Positions 49,927-58,669 of a DNA stretch of 64,000 bases are shown one piece after another (position 1 is the stretch's first letter; each line of letters opens with the position of its first letter). A program made the translations under genes and the position numbers. The DNA is from Paenibacillus thiaminolyticus (GTDB lineage Bacteria > Bacillota > Bacilli > Paenibacillales > Paenibacillaceae): assembly GCF_007066085.1 (NCBI RefSeq), contig NZ_CP041405.1, positions 2,108,001-2,172,000 on the forward strand. Reading direction: 5' to 3'. The notes under the pieces are model-generated. The model saw only the letters and a list, made by a program, of their open reading frames with translations, was not told where the DNA came from and did not search any database.

Positions 49927-52900
49927 TTAATTATCGGCCTGCTCTATCAATTCCAACCATTCATTGAACTCGCTCTGCAGCTTCTGATACTCGTCCTTCA
50001 GCTGCAGGTAAGCCTCTTGCGTCTCCTTGGCCTGCTGCCGCTCCATATCGCGCTCTACCTGCGACAGCCGGAATTGATGGGACAGCAGCTCGAATTGTTC
50101 CTGAATCTGCTTCAGCTCTTCAAGCTGCTCCTGGCCGCTCTGCTCAGCCGCCTGCAGGTTGCGCAGCTCGGCTTCCGCCTCCTTCAGGCGCAGCTGCAGC
50201 TCATCCCGTTCTTCGTTCCAGCCCTTGAATGCCAAGGACCAATCCTGCTCCTGCTCTGCCCACTCGTCGGCCTGAGCCTGCCAAGCGGCTTCGGTCCGCG
50301 TCCATTCCTGCTCCCGAGCCTGGAATTGCTGGAAATGCTCCTGCCACTGCTGCTCGCGCTGCTCCCACTTCTGCTCCAGTTCCTGCCAGTGGGATTCGCG
50401 AGCCTGCAGCTTGCCCTGCCATTCCGTCTCCAGCCGGCTGTATTCCTCTTGCCACTGGGTGGTCTGCTCCTGCGCTTCCATCAGTTCGCGCCGGACCGCT
50501 TCGATCGAAGCCGCAGCCTCCTGCTGGGCAGCCTGCACGGTCTCGGCAGCAGACTTCCAATTGAGCGCCTCCGCTTCAAGCTGCCGGTTCTTCTCCTCCA
50601 GCTCGGCGACTAGCTCATCATAGGTCTGCTGCTCCTGCGCTTCCTTCGCGCGCCATGCGCTGCACTCCGCTTCATGCTGCTCCCGCAAGGCAGCGATGGC
50701 CAGCTCGCTCTGCTCGCGCCAGGCATCCCGCTCGGCCTGGAACTGATCTTCTAGCTCCCGCTTGCAGCTCGCGAGCTCCGCTTCCCGCTCTTCGGCCGCC
50801 TGCTTCCGCCAAGCTTCGAGCAGCGCTTCGCGCTCCTCCGCCTGCCCCAGCAATTCGCGTTCGCGATCTTCCGCCTGCTGCAGCATCTCCATCGCGTCGG
50901 ACAGCGACTGCTGCAGCTCGGCTGTATTCGCATGGGCCTCGTCGCGAACCCGCATCAGGCGCTCCATCTCCACCTGGCGGGCGCGATCCAGCTCTTCCGC
51001 CCGGCTAAGCCGGCCCTCCAGCTGCTGAATGCGCGCCGCCGCTTGCGCCAGCTTCGCATCCGCTTCCTCGCGCAGCGCCTGCTCCTCGGCCAACGCTTCC
51101 GCATGCTCTTCCGCGGTCTCGTTCGCCTTCGCTTCCGCTGCTTCACGCAGCGCTCTCTCCTCGGACAGCGCCTTCACATGCTCCTTCGCGGCCTCGTTCG
51201 CCTTCGCTTCGGTCGCTTGACGCAGCGCTCTTTCCTCGGACAGCGCCTTCGCATGCTCTTCCACGGCCTCGTTCGCCTTCGCTTCCGCCGCCTCGCGCAG
51301 CGCTCTCTCCTCGGACAGCGCCTTCACATGCTCCTTCGCGGCCTCGTTCGCCTTCGCTTCGGTCGCTTGACGCAGCGCTCTTTCCTCGGACAGCGCCTTC
51401 GCATGCTCTTCCACGGCCTCGTTCGCCTTCGCTTCCGCCGCCTCGCGCAGCGCTCTCTCCTCGGACAGCGCCTTCGCGTGTTCTTCCGCGGCCTCAAGCT
51501 GCAGACTTGTCATCGCATCCACATCTTCCGCATGGCGATGATGCACCTTTTCCAGTTCCTCCGCATGAGCCGCTTGAAGACGATTCAGCTTGTTCTGCCA
51601 TTCACCGCTGGTCTGCTCCAGCTCCTCTTGATGCGCTTCAAGCCATTGCTCCCGCTCGGCCTCATGCGCGGTGTGCAAGCGCTCGATCTCCGCTTGAAGC
51701 TTCTCCAGCTCCGCTGCCGCCAGTTCCTCCGCTTCGCGCTTCGCCTGCTCCAGCGAAGAGGCATGCTGCTCGGCCCAAGCTTCGCGCTCCGCCTCCAGCT
51801 TCTCCTCGGCTTGCTTCAATTGGAGCTCATGCGCCGACTTCACGGCGGACAACTGTTCCTGCTGCTGCTCCTTCGTCTGTTCCATGCGTTTATGGAAGCT
51901 CCGTTCCAAATGCTGCCGCTCTGCTGCCGCCTTCTGACGCACTTCCTGTAGGGCCGCCTCATATTGCTCCGTCTGCTCGCTCAAGCGACGGTTCAACTCT
52001 TCATCATGCAGCCGCGCCTGTTCGGCGAGCTGCTGCTGCGCCTGCTCTTCCCGCTGGCGCGCCCGTTCTTCCGCTTCCGCTGCCTGCGCCGCCAACTGCC
52101 CTTCCCAAGCGGCAGTCTGCTCGGCAAGCTGCTCCTCCCAGATCGTAGCTGTCTCCTCGGCAAGCTGCTCTGCCGCCGCGATTTTTACTTTCCATTCCGC
52201 TTCCTGAGCAGCCAGCTTGGTCTGCAAGCTCTTCGCCTGAGCGGCCAGCTTCTCGTTCCAGCTGCGCTCCTGTTCGGACAGCTTCTGCTTCATCTGCTGT
52301 TCGTGCTTGGCGGCCGCTTGCTCCTTCTCCGTCACGGCCTGCTTCCACTTGCCCTCCAGCTCCTGCAGCTTGCGCTTCGCCTCTTGTTCGCGGGCCGCGG
52401 CGGACTGCGCGCTGCGTTCCGCCTCCTTCAACTGCTGGCTCAGCTTCTGAAGACGTTCATCGGCCTGCTTCTTCTGTTCCGACAGCTGCTGATTCGACTC
52501 CTTCAGCTTGGCCGACTCCGCGCGCAGACCCGCTGTCTGCTTCTCGGTGTTCTCCTTCTCCGCCGTCAACGCCTGCTGGAGCTGCTTAATCTGCGCTCCT
52601 GTCTCTTTCCGCAAATCCTCAAGCGCCCGTGCCGAGTGCGACTTGACCCGTTCCAGCTCCCGGGTCAGCTCCAGGCCGGCCTGTTCCTGCTCCTGCAGTG
52701 ACTGGCTGATCCGCACATGTTCATCCTGTATTTTCTGCACTTCTTCCGCAATATGCACGGCCGCAAGGACCGCAATGCGCGTCGTATCCAGTCTGGAATT
52801 GACATCCGAGATAGTACGCATACGCTCATCTACCATGGCGGCAATGTTTCTCATGTATTCCTTGCTCGTCGTTCCTATCAATTTATACTGCGTTCCATAT

Positions 52901-52941
52901 ATGTCAACCGTGACCCGATGCTTATTGTCCGGAGTGGTCAT
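49927..52941 (-). CDS. zapA: ZapA cell-division protein with a giant coiled-coil extension
   Basis: A 1004-residue protein. Residues about 5-80 are a ZapA domain (KHRVTVDIYGTQYKLIGTTS, MRNIAAMVDERMRTI, DTTRIAVLAAVHIAEE), which binds FtsZ and stabilises the Z ring. Then about 900 residues of coiled coil rich in Glu, Ala, Lys, Gln and Trp follow, ending in a conserved-looking EDEYQKLQSEFNEWLELIEQADN-like tail. Ordinary ZapA proteins are about 85-110 residues. The coil includes 25-residue repeats (EEHAKALSEERALR, AEAKANEA), see the separate repeat. ATG at 52941 has AAGGAGG eight bases upstream. Its place after pheT and before cvpA is the conserved zapA position; rnhC is absent. Confidence 0.9.
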   Translation of the reverse strand: MTTPDNKHRVTVDIYGTQYKLIGTTSKEYMRNIAAMVDERMRTISDVNSRLDTTRIAVLAAVHIAEEVQKIQDEHVRISQSLQEQEQAGLELTRELERVKSHSARALEDLRKETGAQIKQLQQALTAEKENTEKQTAGLRAESAKLKESNQQLSEQKKQADERLQKLSQQLKEAERSAQSAAAREQEAKRKLQELEGKWKQAVTEKEQAAAKHEQQMKQKLSEQERSWNEKLAAQAKSLQTKLAAQEAEWKVKIAAAEQLAEETATIWEEQLAEQTAAWEGQLAAQAAEAEERARQREEQAQQQLAEQARLHDEELNRRLSEQTEQYEAALQEVRQKAAAERQHLERSFHKRMEQTKEQQQEQLSAVKSAHELQLKQAEEKLEAEREAWAEQHASSLEQAKREAEELAAAELEKLQAEIERLHTAHEAEREQWLEAHQEELEQTSGEWQNKLNRLQAAHAEELEKVHHRHAEDVDAMTSLQLEAAEEHAKALSEERALREAAEAKANEAVEEHAKALSEERALRQATEAKANEAAKEHVKALSEERALREAAEAKANEAVEEHAKALSEERALRQATEAKANEAAKEHVKALSEERALREAAEAKANETAEEHAEALAEEQALREEADAKLAQAAARIQQLEGRLSRAEELDRARQVEMERLMRVRDEAHANTAELQQSLSDAMEMLQQAEDRERELLGQAEEREALLEAWRKQAAEEREAELASCKRELEDQFQAERDAWREQSELAIAALREQHEAECSAWRAKEAQEQQTYDELVAELEEKNRQLEAEALNWKSAAETVQAAQQEAAASIEAVRRELMEAQEQTTQWQEEYSRLETEWQGKLQARESHWQELEQKWEQREQQWQEHFQQFQAREQEWTRTEAAWQAQADEWAEQEQDWSLAFKGWNEERDELQLRLKEAEAELRNLQAAEQSGQEQLEELKQIQEQFELLSHQFRLSQVERDMERQQAKETQEAYLQLKDEYQKLQSEFNEWLELIEQADN
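51151..51475 (-). repeat. Perfect 150-bp tandem duplication inside the zapA coiled coil
   Basis: The sequence from 51151 to 51300 is repeated exactly from 51301 to 51450 and continues for about 25 further bases. The unit contains two 75-bp modules coding for 25-residue repeats that alternate between two variants. It encodes about residues 490-597. Confidence 0.92.
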
Positions 52942-53078
52942 CCTAGCGTCCTCCTTGCCTTCATGTCGCCCTGGCTTCCTGATGCTGCCAAGCGCTGACA
53001 ATAGCTATACTTCCTTCCCTATTAGGTTCGGCATGACAAGCTTCATTTCCTTCTCCGATTCTATAGGTTGTTCAAAAA

Positions 53079-53217
53079 GTCCGCTTTTGATCACGCAGTA
53101 ACTCAAGCGAGAAACTCGACATCGAATCTTGCACTCATTCTCTGGAGACAAACAAAAACGCTTCGGCCTCTCCGTGAGAGAAATGCGTTCCTGCGAGATG
53201 ATGATATAAAAGCGGAC
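53079..53217. repeat. Small element with terminal inverted repeats (MITE-like)
   Basis: GTCCGCTTTT (53079-53088) and AAAAGCGGAC (53208-53217) are perfect 10-bp inverted repeats bounding about 139 bp. An inner imperfect hairpin lies near 53154-53195. It sits between zapA and pheT, with no coding capacity. Confidence 0.5.
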
Positions 53218-53255
53218 TGCCCGCTCCTCCATTAGACCAGAGGACGGCAATCCGC
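53205..53255 (-). terminator. Terminator of pheT
   Basis: On the minus strand GCGGATTGCCGTCCTC pairs with GAGGAGCGGGCAGTCCGC (mismatched), followed by TTTTATATC. It lies 16 bp after the pheT stop and overlaps the end of the inverted-repeat element. Confidence 0.7.
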
Positions 53256-53270
53256 TTCCATCATTTCGTT

Positions 53271-55709
53271 CTATTTGCGGAGCTCCGCTTCGAATCCGGC
53301 TTCCAGCGCGGACACGACACGTCCGTGAATCTCCGTAATCTCTTCGTCGGTGAATGTCCGCTCCGGATGACGATACGTGAGCGAGATCGCTACGCTCTTC
53401 TTGTCCTCCGCAATCCGATCCCCGGTATAGACATCGAATACGCGGACCGACTCCAGCCATTCTCCCGCCGCATCCTTTGCCGTCTGGACGAGTTCGCCGA
53501 CAGCCGTGCCGCGATCGACGACGACCGCGATGTCGCGATCAACCGCAGGGAAGCGAGGCAGCGTCTTGTAGACGATATCCGCAGAAGCCGCTTCAATCAA
53601 CGGCTTGAGATGAATTTCCGCGACATAGGTGTCGCCCAGATCTTTGGCCCGCTGCACCTCCGGATGCAATTGGCCGATGATGCCAAGCCGATGCTCTTCC
53701 CCGTTCGCCTGGAGATACATCGTCGCCGCTCGGCCCGGGTGCAAGCCTTGCGGCCGGTTCGCTTCATAGCGGATCTGTCCTTCAAGTCCGAAATGCGCCG
53801 CCAAGCTGTCGACAATCCCCTTCACATCATAGAAGTCGACCGCTTCCGCCGCGATATTCCATTGCGGCGCGCGGCGCGCGCCCGCCAACAGCAGGCCAAG
53901 CACCGGCTCGACCTGAGGAATCTCGGTCAGCGTTTCCTGCGGTGTCATGTACAAGCTGCCCAACTCGAAAATCTGAATGTTATCCGATTTGCGGTTCCGG
54001 TTGTATGCCGCGACATCGAGCATGCTCGGCAGCAGGCTCGTGCGGAGCACGCTGCGCTCCTCGCTCATCGGCATGAGCAGCTTGACCGGAACGGCATCCG
54101 CCGCGATTGCAGGGAACAGCTTCGCTTCCGCCGGATGCGTGAACGAATAAGTGACCGTCTCATGCAGGCCGTTGTCCGTCAGCAGATGGCGGATGGCGCG
54201 GCGTATCCGCTGCGCCTTCGTCAGATGGCCCGGTGTCGTCACCCCTTCGATCGCCGTCGTCGGAATGTGGTTATAGCCATAGATGCGGGCAACCTCTTCA
54301 ATCAGGTCGACATCGCGCGTAATATCGCCGCGGCGTCCCGGCACCGTCACATGGAATATGTCACCGGACTGTTCCGATTCGAGGCCGAGCCGGTCGAGAA
54401 TCGCCTTCACGTCATGCGCTTGAAGCGCGGTGCCAAGCAGACGGTTCGTCCGCTCCAGCGTCAGCGTGACGACCGGACGCTCATGCCGCTGCGCGACCGC
54501 TTCGACGATGCCTGCAGAGACCGTGCCGTTCGCCAATTGGCGAATCAATTCGGCCGCGCGGTTCAAGGCCGGGATAACCGCTTCCGGGTTCGCTTCCTTC
54601 TCGAAGCGGAGCGACGCTTCAGAGCGAAGTCCGAGCTGGCGGGATGTTCTGCGCACGACGCTGCCTCCGAAATGAGCGGATTCCAGCAAAATTTTGACCG
54701 TCCGCTCCGTTACCTCTGAATTTTCGCCGCCCATCACGCCTGCCAGCGCAACCGGCTTCGTTCCGTCCGTAATGAGCAGCATGTGCGGCTCCAGCTTCCG
54801 TTCCTGCCCGTCCAGCGTCACAAGGGTCTCGTCTTCGCGCGCATAGCGGACTTCGATCGTCCCCTCGTTCAGCTGATCGGCATCGAACGCATGCAGCGGC
54901 TGCCCATATTCCAGCATGACAAAATTCGTCACGTCAACGATATTGTTGATCGGACGCACGCCCGCCGCCAACAACCGGTTCTGCAGCCACAGCGGGGACG
55001 GCTGAATCGTTACATTGCGGATATAGCGGGCCGCATAATGGGAGCAGCCGTCCGCTGCGCTAATGCTGACGCGGATCGCATCCGAAGCCTGCGAAGCGTC
55101 CTCCTGGACCTGCGTCTCCGGCAGGCGAAGCGGGCGCTCGAGCAGAGCGGACGTCTCATACGCTACGCCCAGCATACTCAGGCAATCCGAGCGGTTCGGC
55201 GTCAGATCCAGCTCCAGCACATGGTCGTTCAGACCGAGCACATCCGCGATCGGCGTTCCGACTTCGGTGCTCTCCGGCAGGACGAGGATCCCTTCCTGCA
55301 TTTCCTTCGGCAGCAGCTTGTCGTTCATGGCCAACTCCTTCGCCGAGCAGATCATGCCCTGCGACTCGACGCCGCGCAGCTTTGCCTTCTTGATTTTCAT
55401 GCCGTCCGGCATGACCGTCCCGATCAGCGCGACAGGTACTTTTTGGCCAGCGTCCACATTTTTGGCTCCGCATACGATTTGCAGCATTTCACCTGTTCCG
55501 GCATCCACCTGGCACACGTTCAGCTTGTCCGCATCCGGATGCTTCTCCTTGGACTTGACGTAACCGACAACGATGCCGTTTACTCCTTTGTTGCGATTTT
55601 CTATGACATCAATCTCGATGCCGGCTTGCGTCATCCGCGCCGCCAACTCCTCGGCGGTCACGCCGGTCACATCGATATATTCCGATAACCATTGGTAGGA
55701 TACGTTCAT
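53271..55709 (-). CDS. pheT: Phenylalanyl-tRNA synthetase beta subunit
   Basis: An 812-residue beta subunit. An N-terminal tRNA-binding (EMAP-like) domain (about residues 39-150, VGYVKSKEKHPDADKLNVCQVDAG) is followed by B3/4 (HYAARYIRNVTI), B5 and a ferredoxin-like anticodon domain at the C-terminus (LPRFPAVDRDIAVVVD, ISLTYRHPERTFTDEEI). ATG at 55709 has AAGGAAG upstream. It pairs with PheS as the alpha2-beta2 enzyme that charges tRNA-Phe, and is cotranscribed 42 bp after pheS from the T-box promoter. Confidence 0.97.
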   Translation of the reverse strand: MNVSYQWLSEYIDVTGVTAEELAARMTQAGIEIDVIENRNKGVNGIVVGYVKSKEKHPDADKLNVCQVDAGTGEMLQIVCGAKNVDAGQKVPVALIGTVMPDGMKIKKAKLRGVESQGMICSAKELAMNDKLLPKEMQEGILVLPESTEVGTPIADVLGLNDHVLELDLTPNRSDCLSMLGVAYETSALLERPLRLPETQVQEDASQASDAIRVSISAADGCSHYAARYIRNVTIQPSPLWLQNRLLAAGVRPINNIVDVTNFVMLEYGQPLHAFDADQLNEGTIEVRYAREDETLVTLDGQERKLEPHMLLITDGTKPVALAGVMGGENSEVTERTVKILLESAHFGGSVVRRTSRQLGLRSEASLRFEKEANPEAVIPALNRAAELIRQLANGTVSAGIVEAVAQRHERPVVTLTLERTNRLLGTALQAHDVKAILDRLGLESEQSGDIFHVTVPGRRGDITRDVDLIEEVARIYGYNHIPTTAIEGVTTPGHLTKAQRIRRAIRHLLTDNGLHETVTYSFTHPAEAKLFPAIAADAVPVKLLMPMSEERSVLRTSLLPSMLDVAAYNRNRKSDNIQIFELGSLYMTPQETLTEIPQVEPVLGLLLAGARRAPQWNIAAEAVDFYDVKGIVDSLAAHFGLEGQIRYEANRPQGLHPGRAATMYLQANGEEHRLGIIGQLHPEVQRAKDLGDTYVAEIHLKPLIEAASADIVYKTLPRFPAVDRDIAVVVDRGTAVGELVQTAKDAAGEWLESVRVFDVYTGDRIAEDKKSVAISLTYRHPERTFTDEEITEIHGRVVSALEAGFEAELRK

Positions 55710-55751
55710 GGCCGTTCTCTTCCTTTCCTGTGAGAAGTAGTCCCTTCCGGC

Positions 55752-56786
55752 TTACATGCGAGCAAATTGCTGCAAGAACCGCAGGTCGTTCGTATAGAAA
55801 TGGCGGATATCATCCACTCCGTACTTGAGCATGGCAATCCGTTCTACACCCATGCCGAAAGCGAATCCGGTGTACTTCTCCGGATCGTAGCCGCTCATTT
55901 CCAACACGCGCGGATGAACCATCCCTGCTCCCAAAATCTCAATCCAGCCGGTCTGCTTGCAGATACGGCAGCCGCTGCCGCCGCATTTCACGCAGGTGAC
56001 ATCGACCTCCGTGCTTGGCTCGGTGAACGGGAAGAAGCTCGGGCGGAGCCGGATCTGCATATGCGAGCCGAACATTTCGCGCATGAACTGAAGGAGCGTG
56101 CCCTTCAGATCGCTCATTCGGATGTTGTCGCCGATAACAAGCCCCTCGATCTGATGGAACATGAACGAATGTGTCGCATCGTCATCGTCGCGGCGGTATA
56201 CCCGGCCCGGACAAATGATTTTGACCGGCACCTCGCCCTTCATCTTCTCCATCGTGCGCACCTGAACCGGCGACGTCTGCGTCCGCATCAGCAGCTCCTC
56301 CGTAATATAGAAGGAATCCTGCATATCGCGGGCCGGATGATCCTTCGGCAGGTTCAACGCCTCGAAGTTGTAGTAATCATGCTCGACCTCCGGTCCTTCC
56401 GCGACCGTATATCCCATGCCGATGAAGATGTCTTCAATCTCTTGAATAACCTTTTGCAGCGGGTGTGCCGCCCCTTGCCCCATCGGGCGTCCCGGCAACG
56501 TCACGTCAATCGTCTCCGCTTGAAGACGGCGTTCCGTCTCTTCGCGCTGGAATGCCTCCTGCTTCTCTTCGATATACTGTTCGATGGCTCCGCGCACTTC
56601 ATTCGCCACCTGGCCGATCAGCGGACGCTCTTCCGCGCTCAGGCCGCCCATGCCACGCAATATTTCAGTAAGCGCCCCTTTTTTGCCAAGAAATTTGACG
56701 CGCAGCTCGTTCAAATTGTTCGCATCTTTTACTTGCTGCAGCTTCTCCAGCGCTTCGGCGCGCAACGCCTGCAAACGCTCTTTCAT
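55752..56786 (-). CDS. pheS: Phenylalanyl-tRNA synthetase alpha subunit
   Basis: A 344-residue class II alpha subunit. Class II motifs are visible as [14 protein letters not shown], motif 2 [25 protein letters not shown] and motif 3 in [18 protein letters not shown] zinc-type cluster [16 protein letters not shown] is present. It activates phenylalanine. ATG at 56786 has GGGAGG eight bases upstream; the frame extends to 56894 but that part is inside the leader terminator. Followed by pheT. Confidence 0.97.
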   Translation of the reverse strand: MKERLQALRAEALEKLQQVKDANNLNELRVKFLGKKGALTEILRGMGGLSAEERPLIGQVANEVRGAIEQYIEEKQEAFQREETERRLQAETIDVTLPGRPMGQGAAHPLQKVIQEIEDIFIGMGYTVAEGPEVEHDYYNFEALNLPKDHPARDMQDSFYITEELLMRTQTSPVQVRTMEKMKGEVPVKIICPGRVYRRDDDDATHSFMFHQIEGLVIGDNIRMSDLKGTLLQFMREMFGSHMQIRLRPSFFPFTEPSTEVDVTCVKCGGSGCRICKQTGWIEILGAGMVHPRVLEMSGYDPEKYTGFAFGMGVERIAMLKYGVDDIRHFYTNDLRFLQQFARM

Positions 56787-56844
56787 GGTGTCAACCTCCC
56801 TTTGGTTTTCCAATTCAAATACGTGTTCAAAAAGAAACCTCTCA

Positions 56845-57160
56845 AAATAAAAAAGCCTTCTCTGTCTCAAGGGACGAGAAGGCCGTGGTACCACCCTTAT
56901 TAGACATCACGCGCTTCGGCATGGCCGGGGCCGCGAGCTGTCTCACTTGATACGACGATAACGGGTCGTTCGCCGGGAGCCTCTACTGGCACAGGCTATG
57001 CCTGCCGTTCAAGGCCCTGCTCCGGAGTGAATTTCGGCAGTCCATGTCTTCAGACGCGCTCTCAGTCGGCGGCGCATCCTCCCTGGGAAGCGGTGCTGCG
57101 TACTTGTCTCCATCTAGGCAGTTCCATCGATACATGTGTTAACGATAAGCAATACGTTAC
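56845..57160 (-). promoter_or_regulatory. T-box riboswitch leader of pheST
   Basis: The core GGGTGGTACCACG lies at 56884-56896 on the minus strand, followed by GCCTTCT/AGAAGGC and a T run (56845-56883). The specifier loop GAAATTCAC contains the phenylalanine codon TTC at 57029-57031, followed by A, as usual for specifiers. Uncharged tRNA-Phe would allow pheST transcription. Confidence 0.94.
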
Positions 57161-57169
57161 ATTTCATGT

Positions 57170-57198
57170 ATTATAGTCAACGCGCCGCTGTTTTGCAA
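57170..57198 (-). promoter_or_regulatory. Promoter of the pheS leader
   Basis: On the minus strand TTGCAA (57193-57198), a 17-bp spacer and a perfect TATAAT (57170-57175) predict a start near 57163, at the beginning of the T-box leader. Confidence 0.8.
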
Positions 57199-57370
57199 GT
57201 CTAATTCACGGAGTTGATTGCGCCCGATACATGCTTGATTCCTGACGGCCCCACAACAGGACATCACAGCTATTTTCTCCCTCCTCTTCCCGCTCAGCCG
57301 TCAGGCTGCCATTTTTCTTCATAACGCCATGTCCACCTGATATCTATAGAAAAGAACGCCCTATTTTTAT

Positions 57371-57435
57371 TATGACGTATTATATTAAAAATATGCGATT
57401 ATATATTACACATCATTTATTTATTGTGATATACT
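57371..57435 (+). promoter_or_regulatory. Two CcpN-type operator matches at the gapB promoter
   Basis: TGTGATATACT at 57425-57435 is a perfect match to the CcpN consensus TRTGHYATAYW and overlaps a -10 (TATACT, 57430-57435). TATGACGTATT at 57371-57381 matches with one mismatch. A possible -35 is TTACAC near 57406. CcpN represses gapB, pckA and sr1 under glycolytic conditions in B. subtilis. No ccpN gene is in this window. Confidence 0.6.
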
Positions 57436-57488
57436 GTATCATGAAAATGAAACCAATTATGTATCCACTCTGAAGGAGGAATTCGACT

Positions 57489-58529
57489 ATGGCATTACCT
57501 GTTGCCATCAACGGCATGGGCCGCATCGGCCGTCTCGTGCTGCGCCGCGCTATGGATGAAGCGCATTCGCCGTTCGCCATCCGGGCCGTGAACACTCTTT
57601 ATCCCGCCGCCACCATCGCGCATCTGCTCAAGTACGACTCCATTCACGGAAAATGGAACGCGAACATCGCCGCTGAAGGCAATACACTCCTTATTAATGA
57701 TACGCCCATACAGGTAGTGGCAGAAGCCGATCCGGCCCGGCTGCCCTGGCAGTCGCTCGGCATTCATACCGTCATCGATGCAACCGGCAAATTCACGGAT
57801 CGCCCTGGCGCTTCCAAACATATCGAAGCCGGCGCGGAAAAAGTCATCATCACCGCTCCAGGCAAGGATCTCGACTTGACGATCGTGATGGGCGTCAACG
57901 AGCAGATGTACGACGATGAGAACCATCACCTCGTCTCGGCCGCATCCTGCACCACGAACTGCCTCGCGCCGCTGCTTCATCTGCTTGATCGCTCGTTCGG
58001 CGTCGAATCGGGCTGGATGACCACCATTCATTCCTACACCAATGATCAGAAGCATCTCGATAATCCGCATAAAGATTTGCGCCGCGCGCGGGCATGCACG
58101 CAGTCCATCGTTCCGACGACCACTGGTGTAGGCAAGGCGCTGGCCGGCATTCTGCCGCATCTGGCGACCTCGGTGCAAGGCATCTCGGTGCGTGTGCCGA
58201 CGCCGGATGTCTCGCTCGTCGACTTGACGGCCGAAGTGAAAACATCCGTAACCGCAGATGATGTCCGGCTCGCCTTCCTTCATGCGATCCGCGACGGACA
58301 TGATCGTTATCTCGAATGGTGCGACGAGCCGCTCGTCTCCACCGACTTCATCGGCAACGACAAATCCGCCGTCGTCGACGGGATGTCACTTATCGCCCAT
58401 GATCATCACATTAAACTTCTCGCCTGGTATGACAACGAATGGGGTTATGCGGCCCGGGTCGTCGACTTGGCCCGCCACGTTGCACTGGAGGGAGTGAGAG
58501 GCTCATGCAAAACGGCAGCTGCCCGGTAA
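57489..58529 (+). CDS. gapB: Glyceraldehyde-3-phosphate dehydrogenase, gluconeogenic GapB type
   Basis: A 346-residue type I GAPDH. The Rossmann loop is NGMGRIGRLVLRR, the catalytic cysteine is C154 in SAASCTTNCLAP, and the histidine lies in the TTIHSYTNDQ block. In the NAD-binding region the usual GapA aspartate is missing (AVNTLYPAATIAHLLKYDSIHG), a change typical of NADP-using, gluconeogenic GapB. ATG at 57489 has AAGGAGG about nine bases upstream. It starts an overlapping operon with an SR1P-like gene and ppdK, and its promoter carries CcpN-type operators. Confidence 0.93.
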   Translation: MALPVAINGMGRIGRLVLRRAMDEAHSPFAIRAVNTLYPAATIAHLLKYDSIHGKWNANIAAEGNTLLINDTPIQVVAEADPARLPWQSLGIHTVIDATGKFTDRPGASKHIEAGAEKVIITAPGKDLDLTIVMGVNEQMYDDENHHLVSAASCTTNCLAPLLHLLDRSFGVESGWMTTIHSYTNDQKHLDNPHKDLRRARACTQSIVPTTTGVGKALAGILPHLATSVQGISVRVPTPDVSLVDLTAEVKTSVTADDVRLAFLHAIRDGHDRYLEWCDEPLVSTDFIGNDKSAVVDGMSLIAHDHHIKLLAWYDNEWGYAARVVDLARHVALEGVRGSCKTAAAR

Positions 58530-58669
58530 TGCTGGGCGCCATTCTGTGCGAACGCTGCGGAACCCTTTTGGAGGAAATCGATACAGAGAAAGTGATCGTG
58601 TACTATCATCGGTGCAACGACTGCGCCGTCTGTTCCACATTTGATAAAATCGGGGGCGAATCAGAATGA
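58505..58669 (+). CDS. SR1P-family GapA-binding small protein
   Basis: A 54-residue protein. From about residue 9 it matches the SR1P peptide of B. subtilis (39 residues, GTIVCQDCNEAIQYF... then EDEKVT): here LGAILCERCGTLLEEIDTEKV then VYYHRCNDCAVC. SR1P binds GapA and raises its activity. ATG at 58505 lies within the gapB end, twelve bases after GGAGGG; the alternative ATG at 58529 overlaps the gapB stop (TAATG) and matches the SR1P start better, but has no site. Its stop overlaps the ppdK start (ATGA). It sits in an operon with gapB, unlike the stand-alone SR1 of B. subtilis. Confidence 0.8.
   Translation: MQNGSCPVMLGAILCERCGTLLEEIDTEKVIVYYHRCNDCAVCSTFDKIGGESE

Noticed and set aside
53325..54719. 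464-codon plus-strand frame
   Set aside because: Antisense shadow of pheT with arginine-rich composition.
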